NCBI GenBank assembly: GCA_005406025.1
Contig: BGZK01000070.1
Span: forward strand, 310,001 to 374,000
Direction of reading: 5' to 3'
Source of the DNA: Eumeta japonica
Taxonomy: Eukaryota > Arthropoda > Insecta > Lepidoptera > Psychidae
DNA: 64,000 nucleotides
Part shown: one piece after another, positions 11,225-23,124 of the stretch
How the letters are laid out: each line of letters opens with the position of its first letter
How positions within the stretch are numbered: the stretch's first letter is position 1
Program-made: the position numbers and the translations under genes
The notes under the pieces: model-generated
The model's database searches: none
What the model was told of the DNA's origin: nothing
The model's input: the letters and a program-made list of their open reading frames with translations, nothing else

Positions 11225-11524
11225 TTACAAGTAATTAAAATAAAATACAGATACCAAATTAAATTTTTTTTTCGTCACCAATTGCTTTATTTTCAGCATT
11301 TTCCGATTAGGTTTTTCCTTAAGATCACACATAATTTCGGTTATTTTGGATTTTGTATCCAGTACACATTCAGTTTTTCTTGTGAATGTTCTGTTTAATA
11401 GTTGATTAGTACTAATTAAATAGTGATAAAACAGATATATACACACTTTTATCATAATTATGGTGAAAACACCCCTTGCACGTGGCGCTCCCATAATGTG
11501 GGAGATGTTTAAGACCCATCTCAA
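11225..11524 (-). other. Unrecognised ORF shared by both arms
   Basis: 99 codons in the right arm; the mirror segment in the left arm is 6513-6737. The shared part (IIMIKVC.YLFYHYLIST, then LLNRT and a Lys/Glu-rich tail) stays in frame in both arms. I recognise no domain. The composition is AT-driven, and no splice sites or partner exons are evident. It may be chance or part of an old element. Confidence 0.25.
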
Positions 11525-12904
11525 TTTTTCATTTCTTTTACGTGTAGGTCAAAAGATGAGTTAACATTGGCTCTTGTTGAACATTGCAGTTATACTGTCT
11601 GGACAAATCTTTGAGAAGAAATAAAATAAATTTGCAGTTAAGGAAGTTTATTTTTTATTTTGAGAAATTGAATTGCCTTAGGATTTAGCATTTGCAGACA
11701 TTTTAAGGTCTTACGATATTTATCGTTGAAAGAAAATAGTTTCAATTAATATTTGCATAAAGTTGGAGCTCATAATAAAACAATAAAAATGTGACATCTT
11801 CCAGTAAAAAGGATATTAATGGAAGAACAGTACACCTACTGCATAGATGTTCAAAAAAGAGAAGATGCACAGTTGCATACTATATTCACGGCGAAAAATG
11901 GCGCAAAGTATATCTGACGTCTCTGTTACATTTTATGATACCATTTTGCAGTGCCAAAAAAAAAAGAAGTGAAGAAACATTATTGGTCATCAAACATTTT
12001 AACCGAAATGTCATTATATAAGGTTTATTTATAAAAGCAAAGAGAACAAGTAAGTATCGTTTTGTTATTGTAAACAACAAACCCTATTTTTTACAATTTA
12101 CAGGTGCTTTTCTATACACTTTAGGGGTAATTTTACAATTTGTATAAATGTAAAAAACAATAAATAAAAAAAATGAAAAAGGCGACTCCATTAGCATAAG
12201 AACCGAGTCTCTTGTTAAGACCGAAAAATGTGACAACGCACGGAGTACGAGACGGGTGTTGTATAGGTCTTTTTCCTTTAAGTCGGTTTATATCTCTGCT
12301 TTTGGTGTTACTTTAAATAAATAAATACAAAATACTCATCGAATACTCGTAATACATGATTGAGCACTTATTATGAATATATTAAATGTTGCTTATCGAA
12401 AATAAAAGATATCATCCTTTTTCGTAGTTTTTTACCTGTTATTTTTGCAGTTTTTAACAGAACACTTCGACATCGTAACGGAAGGTAGGTACTATGAACT
12501 ACACCAAAAGCCATGAGTGCAAAACTGTTTTTGCATTCATTTACTGCGACCGCCGTTTTTGAGCGCGGGATTGTGCATGTTCACTTTTTTATAGATCAAT
12601 AACCTACTGTTAAAAAAGTAGGATTGGTAACACTGAACTCGCGAATCAGCGCGAAGGGTCGTGTTACAAATGGCGCGTAAGAAATTCACGCGCGCATGCT
12701 CACTTGATCCTGCATCAGATATATGACAGGATTCACCGTTAGGTGAGTACGCGCTTTATCATTCTATCGAGTGCTGTAAACGTCAGATTCGGACCTGCAA
12801 TTTCAAATTCTATCCTTTGATAGCGCTGCTATAGATTTCTTTAAAAAAATATATGTTTTTCATCGAAGCCAAAAAAATCAGCTTGTCTTACCTTCATTGA
12901 CATA

Positions 12905-13005
12905 AATAAATAAAATAAGTATTATAATAAATATTATATAATACAATATACAATACTATAATATAATATAAAATATAAACATTAAAGTAAAATAAATATT
13001 AAAAC
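12905..13005. repeat. AT-only insertion private to right arm
   Basis: A run of ataata/tatataatac motifs just downstream of the UGT-B stop. The left arm has no equivalent between its exon 8 stop and about 5130, so the tract was gained or expanded in the right arm. Confidence 0.65.
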
Positions 13006-13061
13006 ATGAAATTGCATGAAAAACCTGTATTTGAATATTGTTTACATATTTAGAATGAGCA

Positions 13062-16000
13062 TCACTTAGTTTTCTTGGTATCGATACTCGATTTCCTAGT
13101 TCCTAAAAAATATTTTACTGTGAAACATAAGCAACATATTATTGCCATAATTAGTGCAGCCAAGTCGAGGTACGTCTTCTGGTACCAGGGCGTGCTGAGC
13201 GCGCGCGAGCGCAGGTGCGGCGCGCCGCGCGTCTTGATCGCGTGCTCCACCCAGTGCACCAGCTCTTTGCCAGGGGGCAACGGCCGGTCGTGGTACACCA
13301 GGGAGAAATACTTGACCCTCTCACGGTAACTGTAACGAACTTAATGTTATTTATAATATCAAATTTAATCGAGTCATCATTATAACGATAATTATGTAGC
13401 ACGGTCGTATTTCTTTTCATATTATTTCCTATCTAATTTAATAATATTGCCTGTTAAAACCTGACCTTGCTGTTTTGGCTCTAATAGAATCATTAAATTA
13501 TAATAAATATATTCTTTTACAACATGTATAATTACCTTAAGTCGTTCTAGTTCGTTGACAAATACTTTTTATCTTTGCCATACATTTTTATCTTTGAATA
13601 AAAAATGTATGGTGGATAACGTAAAACAGGTGTCTTAATTATGTGAACTGTCACACAATGAAGTAATCTCTAAAAAATAGTGTTAGCTTTTCAAAATATT
13701 CTATTGTATGAGTTGTTCATTTGTGGAAATCTTTAATTAGACGCTTTTCTACAAAATATGTTAAAGTGCAGCTTGCAGCACACCGCTGACCCTCGAATCT
13801 ATTCTTCCACTTCGAATCCCTATCCAAAGAATTGAAGAATTGGATATTTATTCCAGAGGATTAACAGATATCGAACATCTAAGCAAGTATTAATACCTTA
13901 TTTATCTCACTTGGATGAATAGTTATATTGCTATTTCTACGTATGGTTTATGCCAAATCGGCACATCGTTAAGAAAATAATTTTAGACCAAATATTTCAA
14001 ATTTATAAGAAGTAATGATATATTTTTTAATTTAATTCAATGCTACAATAAAATTCATTTATTTCGATAATTATCATGAAATATTAAAGGTAAGAATTCT
14101 AATCTCATCTTGACTAGTTTTTATGTAATTTAATTTTATCCCTTTCACCTTACTTGAAACGGAAAAGATTGCCTTTACCTAGGCAACAATAAAGATAATT
14201 CAAATGAATTAACGAATATTTATTAAACCACATGTCATCAACTTGGCTGCAGCACGAAAATGGGGTGGATCTATCAATGAGATGGCAAGAAGAAAATTTC
14301 ATAGACGCGAAGTGTAGCTTCTGCTGTTGCTTTTCGTCCAGCGAATGAGAGTTTCGCTAGTCCGATCCTCCCCCTCGATTACTCCATTCCCCCTTTCATC
14401 TCTACACTCCCTTCTCCATTAGTTTACTTCCCTCTCTACTAGATATCGTATTTCTACCCAAGAGACTGCCAATGTATTGGTGACTCCTCCGGGATTGCGA
14501 GTGTCCGTGGGTGGTTGTGACCACCTACTCTCTGGTAACTCGCAAGCACGTTTGCCCTTCAAAAATGCTATAAAAAAACTAAAATTTGTGTACAGAGCAA
14601 TGAACATATTTAGATATTACCCTGGGTTGTTCAAGATTTCTTGTATAGCTGTTCCCAGTTTCTTAGGCGTGTCGTACGATAAGTCGACTTTCAGAGCGAA
14701 GCCTTTGCTCACAGCTCTGTTTACATTATTGAACTGATCAGCGTAAACCGGTATGCCGATGATCGGTACTGCGTAATGCACGGTTTCAGTAACTGATAAC
14801 AGCCCACCGTGCGTGATGAAGAGGACACATTTAGGGTGCGCTGAAACATTGTAATTGATTCATTATAAATAGTAAAACGCATAGTATATCTGTGTAAAGA
14901 AAGTGAGTTTTGCTGTTCTACACGGGACGTACTGCTATTCAAAATGTGTCAATTTTTTTTAATATAATGTAATCAGAAAAAAGAGAGAGAAAGAGAGTGA
15001 AAGAGAAGGAATGAAAATTCAAGAATAGAAGAAGAGAGGAGGGTCTGAAGTTGGGAGAGAAGAGGTGATGAGAGGAGAGAAGGGACAAGAAGGGGAGGGA
15101 TGAGGAGGGCAGAGGAGGAGAGAGGAGGAGATGGAGAGACAATTCCCTTTTGTGACACTTAATGGAAAATACGAGTAACGTAAGTCACAAAAATATTTGT
15201 CGTTGAATAATTAAACATCAATAATAAAATACATATCTTCTTTAATTTAAAATTGAAAATACGCCTCGTTAAAAAATCATTTTGATGTTCCATTTTAATT
15301 AGCTTTATTAATTACATTTTTCTATCCAGAATAAGTTATCCTATAGTCTAATACTCCTCTCAAATACTGAATTATACCTAAAATAGTATTGTTTTCTCAA
15401 TTTAAATCTTCTAGTTCTTGAACGTGTATTAAATTTTTATCTTACTACTACCTTAAAATCTCAAACATTGTTTAATATCAGACATATATTACTTTTTCAG
15501 ATTGAAGCGAATGGACCTTAAATGTTCCAAGTTGGCCGAACGTGCGCTGGGGCTGTTAACCGATGTAGTCACAAATACGATGACTTACTTTTTTGTGACA
15601 GTTTGCAGTCCTCGGAGTATAATGCATGGTTTATTTTCATAGAATTGTTGTTTGTTTTTATTTTCATAGTTCACACTGTAGCGTACGTCAACCGTAATAA
15701 GCCTATGATACAATCGAAATTGCGTCAACGATGCCACATTGACTAATCACTATATTGACGTTCTGGAATATTTCTTCAACAATAGTTTCTAGTATGGAAT
15801 GAATGTACAAAAGTAACCCTATAATCTACAGTATTGGAAGACGTGTTCAACTTTTCGTATTGGAATGGATACGACATCAATATGAGATACGGTGAATACT
15901 AATTATCGATTTACTGACGATGTAGTTGTAGTGGCAGAATCATTGAATGATCTATACGCAATTCTCAGAGACCTCAGTAGACTTTCTCAAGAAGTAGGTT

Positions 16001-19000
16001 TACAAATAAATATGGATAAGACAAAAATTATATGGGATACCCGTAGTATGCCCGTTCAAGTAATAGTTGAAAATTCTCCTCTCCAAGTTGAAAATGAACT
16101 AGCTTGAAATAAACCATCCTATTAGGTAGTTCGAACTTCGAAAAAAAGGTTAAACGAAAACCAGTTCGTCTGGGTATCATTCGGGAAATCACAAGACATC
16201 TTTATAAGTCTAGTGTATTTCAATGCTTAAGGACGAAAATGATGACATACGGATGCCGAACTTGGTATCTGCTTCAATAAACTCTTACTGTTAATATCAT
16301 AAGCAAGTTCGTCAATCATTCACTCAACTCAATCAATCGATGCGAAGGACCAAGCTCGGGATTTCTTCGTAAGTTAAAATTATTCTAAACGAGAATCCGT
16401 AGAAAAACCAAATTAGCCAATATAGATTACAGAATCAGCAAGCAGAATTGACAATTGACATGTAGCAGTACTTGTAGGACTGATAACTTTACTATTCATG
16501 AAGTAAGGTTCTCGAGTGGCGATCGGAAACGGGACGCGTCAGAATAAAACAACCTGTCAGTAGACGTGATACCTCGTAAAGGCCGCTGACTGCGACTAGC
16601 TCAGAATCGTGAAAATCTGAGGGTTTACGTTCAGCAGCGGAATGCAATAGTGTACATATACTATTGGATTAGTAAACATAATCATTTCATTGAAGAGTTT
16701 AAAAGAAATTTACCCGATCTGTTTATGCATGATGGCCCGTTAATATTGAAACTCACCCAGAATACTTTGTTGCGGCGCCCACTGAATCAAGTGTACATTT
16801 TTGGGTAGATCAGGCAAAGTTTCTTCGATTTTCCAAATAACTGTTTGTTTGAGTTGGCTGAAAGTCTCCAAAAACTCTTTTTTCATTTTATCTGGCATAA
16901 ACTTACACTTTAAATTGGATCCCATACTGAAGTAAATTACTCCGTCTTCCGCGGTATCCATAATTTTTTTGAGGTCCTAAATGAAAATCAGTAAAGATTT
17001 AATTTAATCTGCTTTGTATAATTCAAATTTGTGAAAAGAAGCCCAAAGTATCTCTTGAACAAAAATAGAATATTTTTCTTTAGTATTATTCTATATCTCT
17101 ACGGATTATTTATGTAAATTTTTAAATAATTCTTATTGAATTTTATATTCGGTTTTTTGTACTCCATCACCATAGCCTCCATTTCTCATTAACATTTCAT
17201 TAGGCAAGCCCCATTTATACCTACAACCCTTTCTATTTTCTTCTTCTTAATACCTTACCTACCAATAGTTAGAATATAATTAGTATCAGTTGGTAGCTAT
17301 CGCAATTCCTCTTTTTCCCGCGACAGTCAATCAAGAATCGCTCTATTTTGCATCTCGTTATGTATGTTATGTAGCTCTAGACGACAAATATGTTTGTTTG
17401 TATTTAAGTATGTGTGTACGCGAAAAAACGTAACTGAAAAGTGAACTAAAAAGATTGGAACAAGATGACTTAATCCCATCAAACATGACAATTTTTTGCA
17501 GTCGGAGGCATCAAATTCATCTTTCCTTGTGGCGAATTCTGTTGTTATACATGTATGTATCTAACTATAAATACTTGTCATATTTCATTTAGTGATTTTT
17601 TCATCGTCTTGTTCTCATTTCTTTAGTGCCTTTTTATGTAATTGGATTTTTAAATTATAATAATTATTGTTTTCAGTGAAGAATAGTGTGTCAACATTGT
17701 GTATACTTTGCAGAAACAGACGTCTTGAAAGTTTGTCAAGTCAAAGTTGCATATACTTTATAGGCAAGCTTGTTGCTCGGAAACTAGAAAGTTTGATTTA
17801 AACTTGACTCGAGCCTGCCTCGATTTATACTTGTCAAATTAAAACTTGTATCAGACCTTCACTTTTGACACATCAAACTTATTGCAAGTCAGATTCAAGT
17901 TTAAATTTATATCTGGGGTGTTAATATTGAAACGTACTACAAATATGGTACAATATCAGATATAATTATAAACGTGATTTCTTCTCAAATGCTCTTTAGT
18001 TTTAGTTTAAAATGTGGCGTCAATTCAGGTGATTTTTTAAAATCGATTGAAACTTTTCCATATCTATTTTTATTAAATATTTTCTTAAAATATTATTACC
18101 TCTGTCAAAGGTTCCGGCTTAGGGTCCATATGGTAGCCAGCGATCGGTATAAAATTCTGTGGTAATCTCACAGGATCGCCCAAAGACACATGGGAATTCG
18201 ATAATACAAATGATGCATTAAATTTAACTTCCCGCAGTGGTGGTACAATGATACCTTTTTTTTTTCCAGCAGCTGAGAACACTTCTTCGTAAAGGAGATC
18301 ATTTTTTGTTTCTACGACCCTGTAAAAAATTCACAATATAACCTTATCTAGAATGTTTCTATCGTTAAATATTTTTTAGGGTTCCGTACCCAAAGAGTAG
18401 AAACCGGGACCCTATCACTAAGACTCCGCTGTCCGTCCGTCCGTCTGTCACCGGTCTGTATTTCATGAACCGTGATAGTCAGATGGTTGAAATTTTCTCA
18501 GATGATGTATTTCTGTTGCCACTAAAACAATAAATACTAAAAAACAGAATAAAATAAAGATTTAAGGGGGCTCTCATACAACAAACGTGATTTTTTTTTG
18601 CTCGTTTTGGCTCGATATTGATAACGGCAACAGGTAGACACTTGAAATATTAACAGAATATTTAGTTATATATTCACTTTAAAATGAATAAATAAATTAA
18701 AATTTAATTAATATTTAAGGGGGGCTCCCATACAACAAACGTGATTTTTTACAGACGTTTAAAATATTCACAGAATATTTAGTTATATATTCATTTTAGA
18801 GATGGACGATATACATCGATGTATTGTAAACACATGTATTGTAAAAACAAAATTTACTGGAATCTAATGAGAATGCACCTTTAAAAAATATTTCGACCAT
18901 AATGACTTAAAGTTAAAACTTCCATGTATTGTTACCACAACGGGTTGTACTCAAATGGATAATGTGTCTAGTAATATTGATTTGAATGCTGGCACATACT

Positions 19001-22000
19001 ACGCCCTCTTTAGTTACAATAGCCCTTTAGGATACAATTTCGAATGGAGCAATAGATTTAACAACAAATAAAGTTCCGTACCATTGTTATACATAATGGT
19101 ACGGAACGCTTCGTGCGCGAGTCCGACTCGCACTTGGCCAGTTTTTTTATGATTAGTATCATCGGAGAACGTAAACAGATATGTATTAAAAAGTAATTCA
19201 TCAAAAACCAGTATGTAAAACGAAATACGTGTTAAGTAGTAGGCACCAAACGAAAGCGTACTTTTGAGCATATGCTATTGTCATGTTTATAAAAGGCATT
19301 ACTACTAAATCAGAAATAGGCCTAATTTTCATGCTTATTAAAACTTAGTGTGAGGCGGGGCTGATATGGGGCGTGCTCATGAGTTCTCAGTACTTCTCTA
19401 TTCAGAAGGTGCTCAGCTAAATGTAGTAAAAGGATCTATTCGCTAAACAATTTCTTTATTAAGTTTTAAAGCAGAATTCCTTTGATTTTGGCGTATTTAG
19501 TATTGCGGTTCTAACAGCATTTTTGACTGTTGATTGGATTTTCCTGCAAAGACCTAAGCTATAAAGCTACGACACTAATCGCACATAGAGTGATTGTGGA
19601 CGCACTTGTCCATTTCATTACAACTCTGCCGTGTAATAAATGATTCGTGTTACGCTATTTTTTTTTTAATATCTTAAAGGGTTTGGTGAAATTAAAGGTA
19701 GAAATGTACTAACGACTTTTCATACAAGATCTTGATTTGCATCCACAGTTCATCGGCTCGCTCTAGCAGTGATAGAGGAGGCAAGTTATGTGAATTAAAG
19801 TCTGGCACATAAGCCGGGTTCGGCATCTCGTCGACCAGCCGCAGCAGCATCCAATGCGGTTCCGTCAGGGTGGCCCATATGAGAGGGCATCGGAACAAGG
19901 CTGAGAAACTGGGAGGTGATCGAATGGGTTATGTGAGAATGGACACGTATATGATCATATATATTAATATGTTGAGGTTAAGATGTTTGCCTCCCTTTTT
20001 AGAATAAACCTCACAATTACTCCACATAAATTGTATATCATTTCATAGAAAATTGCTTGCTCTACCGGCATCAACAACTTAAAAAAATATTATTACTTTT
20101 GTTTTTGTAAATTAATTAATTATTAAAATTATATATATATGCTGCCATCTGACGACTTTAATTTTGAAACAACGTCAACATGCTTGACGGTCGTAAAAAG
20201 ACACAATACAGCAACTCTTTCATCTGACGACTTCAATTTTGAAAGAATGTCAACATGATTAATGGTCGGTAAATTTTAGTTCAAATATTTCTTAGGTCTG
20301 TCATCTGTGCTTCATAATTTAATACAATAAAAGGAAGAACATAATTAACAATGTGCAAAGTTAGAAACGAATGAAATATATCCAATAAATTTTGATTCAT
20401 TAAACTGAATTGAATGACTTATTTACATAATAATTACTTGATTAAATAAAACGCAAACACTGGAAAATCAAGCAGAAAGACGTCGAAGTAAGCCAAATTG
20501 TATCAGATGACTACTTAAAATATTGTTTATAAAGAAGTTTTGTAATGAAAAGGAAATAAAATTACTATTTACATTAATTTTGTAAACTGACAATTATTAT
20601 ACATAATTTGTGCGAATTCTTCGTACATGGTACGTCCAGTATTAATAAATTATTCGATTTCACATAATACCATTGCCTTTTAAGCCAGAAAGAAGATTGT
20701 TCATTATAAAAACGGTTGTACTAGAAAAGAATCAAAATTACTTCATGTAGAATTTAATAATTTACGTTATAATATTGTACACATATTAAACTTATTATAA
20801 AATAGAGTTACAGAGGGTGATATAAAGTTAACAAGTCGTTCCAGAGAATAAACAGCTCTAAAAGAAAACTTTAATCAGAATTTTATTTATTACCGAAATC
20901 ATAAATGATTTTCGGAATATAAACTGCCGATAGTGACTAGTCCTGTCTCCCATATTAATGTAAACATTCTGCTTTGTAAGATAAAGAGTACCAATAATTT
21001 GTACGAATATCGTGCTAATAAAAGTTCTGGTATATTATTTTTTACAAAGGTAAATGAATCTAAATTCAAACACTTATGGTTTCTGAAAAAAAAAGAAACA
21101 TGTAGGTAAATATATTCAGTTATTTATTTCTGTTTGAATCCTTATTTTGTATACTTTGACTATTTTAGTATTATAACATTTCAGGTACATTAATAGTGGT
21201 ATGCAAGTTTGATCTTGACTTGTTACATTTCTTCTTAGGCTTGAGTATTAATGTAAAGTGACTTGACAATGTGGGCTCGTTGGTAAATAAGTTAGAGGAA
21301 TCTATAGGCAAACATGCTCCCTTAGTGGGATGTGAAGGCAGAAAATATGTTATCTGTGTTTTCAATATAGCAAGGCATGACAAAACGCCTTTATTAATTA
21401 AGTTACGAATTATTTATTTAAAGGACATTAATAAATTGTCTTTATTCAAGAAATAAGTTGGGCCCTGAATGTCACATCAGTATTCCTGAAATCATTTTGT
21501 TTTAATTTATCTAGATTTTAAGCAAGTTACGATGCATTTGGAGTTAGTCTCAGATGTGTATCAAGTGTTGGTACAACTCAAGTGCATCGAGCATATGTAC
21601 AAACAATACATTTATTTACTCTCATTTGTGAAACTACTTCAACACGACACTCTGTATCCAGTCAAAGCCATGTGTCTCTTCGAAAACTCTAATAATCAGA
21701 TGCGATTTTAGACATACCAGTATAATTATTAAGAAATAGGGATTATGACTGTATACTATAAAACAAAGTCCTCCTCCGCGTCTATCTGTTCGCGATAAAA
21801 TCAAATATTACTGAACTGATTTTTATTCAGTTTTCACCAATAGGTAGAGTGATTCATGAGGAAGGTTTAGGTATATAGTTTATCAAGGTTTCTATGAAGA
21901 AAAATACCGCGGGCGAAGCCGCGTGCGGAACGCTAGTTAAGAATAAAAATAAGATTTGATGTTGATTATAAATGATGCAGTCACTAGATGCAGATATCGG

Positions 22001-23047
22001 ATTTTGAATAGGGCATAATCTTTAGCACTGAAATTTTGATTATATAGTAGAAAGAGTAATTAACATCTTTAACTAAAAATCAAAAAAATGATGACGTTGC
22101 TGAATTTAAAATTACATTAGCATAGAGCTCGAAAAGTTTGCTTTTAAGAACGGATTTCTAAAATTTTATTATCTTAAAACATTTATATTTATAGGTTTTC
22201 TACGAAGATTTATGATACTGATTCGCCTATGTATAACATACAAGCGAATTATTTTTCCACATACCCGCAGTGAACTTCCGTGTACATCCATTCAACAATA
22301 ACAAGGTCGAAAGTTTGTTCTGAATCATTGATTAGTTTTTGAACGTCTCGTTGGTTCAAAAAATATTTTGACATATCATGTATGCCGTTAAATATTAAAG
22401 GGAAATTCTTATAATACATTTCATTCTTGAGTATCGCATCGAATTTAAATTGAATTTCTGAAACAGAGAATCAACAGTTAGTAATTTCTACACAAATCTA
22501 TTCCTTTGTGTATAAGTAAAATATAGTTTTAACTCTTACTTGCCGAAGAATATTCTGGGTACTGTACATGAATTTGATGAAGCGTAGGCGACGGTTTTTG
22601 AAACGGTCGAGTGGTAATATAGGTTACCTGTTAGAAAAAATTAAATAAAAAGCAAAGTAATAAACGAAACTAAAACAAAGAAAGTATCAATAAATGCAGA
22701 AACAATATTTAGATTTCTCTTTTCTGTGTCTGTGGTGTAAACGAAGCAGAGGGTGATTCGTTTGCAATAACTTTTATCTTCATTCATTAAAAATGTTCTG
22801 CTAAAATGGTTTTCATATACTACGATATGAATACAAAAATATATTTATATTAACACATCAAAACTAGGTATTATTACACTTTTAAACTCACCTCGTGGCC
22901 AGCATCCAACAAATGTCTGACGTAGCCGTTACCGAGCATACTGTGACTTATTTCTGGGAAAAAGAAAACAACTAATATCTTAGAAGATTCATTCGTGTAG
23001 ACCAAAACACAAGCTACTGCTAAAGATGCCCAAACGCGAGCTGTCAT
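13062..23047 (-). CDS. UGT: UGT-B: complete UDP-glycosyltransferase, 8 exons
   Basis: Exons in transcript order: 22892-23047, 22540-22627, 22265-22457, 19714-19908, 18100-18319, 16757-16976, 14621-14840, 13062-13329. They sum to 1560 nt (519 residues), the usual insect UGT length, with GT-AG junctions and matching phases. Start MTARVWASLAVACVLV gives a signal peptide; catalytic His is about residue 35 (PEISH). Exon 3 has FDLVIVEW, with Glu where vertebrate UGTs usually have the catalytic Asp. The UGT signature FITHGGLLSVTETVHYAVP begins near residue 365 and ends YADQ. Exon 8 gives a membrane helix and the ER retrieval tail KKTK. A minus-strand TATAAATA lies about 70 bp upstream of ATG. Its 3' half (exons 5-8) is in the inverted duplication; exons 1-4 are unique within the window. 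UGT33-like is a tentative subfamily. Confidence 0.95.
13755..13890 (-). repeat. Dispersed repeat, family 2, copy 2
   Basis: Mirror of 4415-4545 in intron 7 of UGT-B, with the same gaagtggaagaa and ggatatttattccagaggatt blocks in reverse orientation. Confidence 0.7.
14235..14560 (-). repeat. Dispersed repeat, family 1, copy 2
   Basis: Reverse-complement partner of 3725-4065 inside intron 7 of UGT-B. It keeps the ggtggtt..accacctactctctgg core and the gcttctgctgttgcttttcgtcc block. Confidence 0.75.
14970..15160 (+). repeat. Purine-rich tract in UGT-B intron 6
   Basis: A/G-rich run (gagaggagagaaggg type) mirroring the pyrimidine tract at 3135-3305. On the UGT-B transcript strand it is pyrimidine-rich and lies upstream of the exon 7 acceptor. 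Lengths differ slightly between the arms, as expected of slippage. Confidence 0.8.
15850..16380 (+). mobile_element. RTE-like retrotransposon relic (right arm)
   Basis: Mirror of 1960-2480. The plus-strand frame at 15892-16107 carries FTDDVVVVAESLNDLYAI and GLQINMDKTKI; the left arm has DETK where this copy keeps the usual DKTK. Downstream MTYGCRTW persists. It lies in intron 6 of UGT-B, antisense to the gene. Confidence 0.75.
18374..19150 (+). mobile_element. GTCCGTCC-type lepidopteran dispersed element
   Basis: Starts tttagggttccgtaccc, has accctatcactaagactccgctgtccgtccgtccgtctgtcacc, and ends at tggtacggaacgcttcgtgcg then gagtccgactcgcacttggcc. This sequence is very common in moth introns. 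Here the middle is duplicated: ggggctc(t/c)catacaacaaacgtgattttttt occurs at about 18566 and 18720, followed each time by cacagaatatttagttatatattca. It sits in intron 4 of UGT-B. A reverse copy is at 39710-40165. No coding capacity. Confidence 0.75.
20146..20290 (+). repeat. Two-copy 75-bp tandem duplication
   Basis: catctgacgactttaatttt..gtcaacatgcttgacggtcg at 20146 repeats at 20221 with a few substitutions, a unit of 75 bp. It lies in intron 3 of UGT-B, otherwise AT-rich with no gene seen between 19909 and 21750. Confidence 0.75.
21754..21939 (+). mobile_element. Short non-autonomous element with Helitron-type 3' end
   Basis: Begins tatactataaaacaaagtc, has a gagtgattcatgaggaaggttt block, and ends gcgggcgaagccgcgtgcgg then aacgctag followed by T. 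The GC hairpin a few bases before CTAG matches Helitron 3' ends. It sits in intron 3 of UGT-B. Non-coding. Confidence 0.65.
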
Positions 23048-23116
23048 ATTTACGCAATAATATAATACGATAATTAACGTTACAGGAGTTTGAAATTCTC
23101 AAATCATTGATGACAT

Positions 23117-23124
23117 TATTTATA
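23117..23124 (-). promoter_or_regulatory. TATA box of UGT-B
   Basis: Reads TATAAATA on the minus strand, about 70 bases upstream of the UGT-B ATG. A TCAATGA-like initiator candidate lies about 20-25 bases downstream of it. Position and sequence fit a focused insect promoter. No transcript evidence is available. Confidence 0.55.

Larger units (their letters stand above)
10738..18235 (-). repeat. Right arm of large inverted duplication
   Basis: Mirror of 1-9206. It lacks the hAT insertion and the 1.1-kb orphan-exon segment of the left arm, and has a private AT-rich insertion near 12905-13005. Similarity ends at 10738, right after the shared AGGAGC (GCTCCT at 9201-9206 on the other arm). The outer boundary cannot be set, because base 18235 pairs with base 1 of the window. 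Confidence 0.95.

Noticed and set aside
1..18235. Inverted duplication as a pure assembly artefact
   Set aside because: Not fully excluded, but the arms differ by many substitutions, private insertions with a clean hAT target duplication, and a distinct 1.5-kb spacer, which fits a real and aged duplication better.
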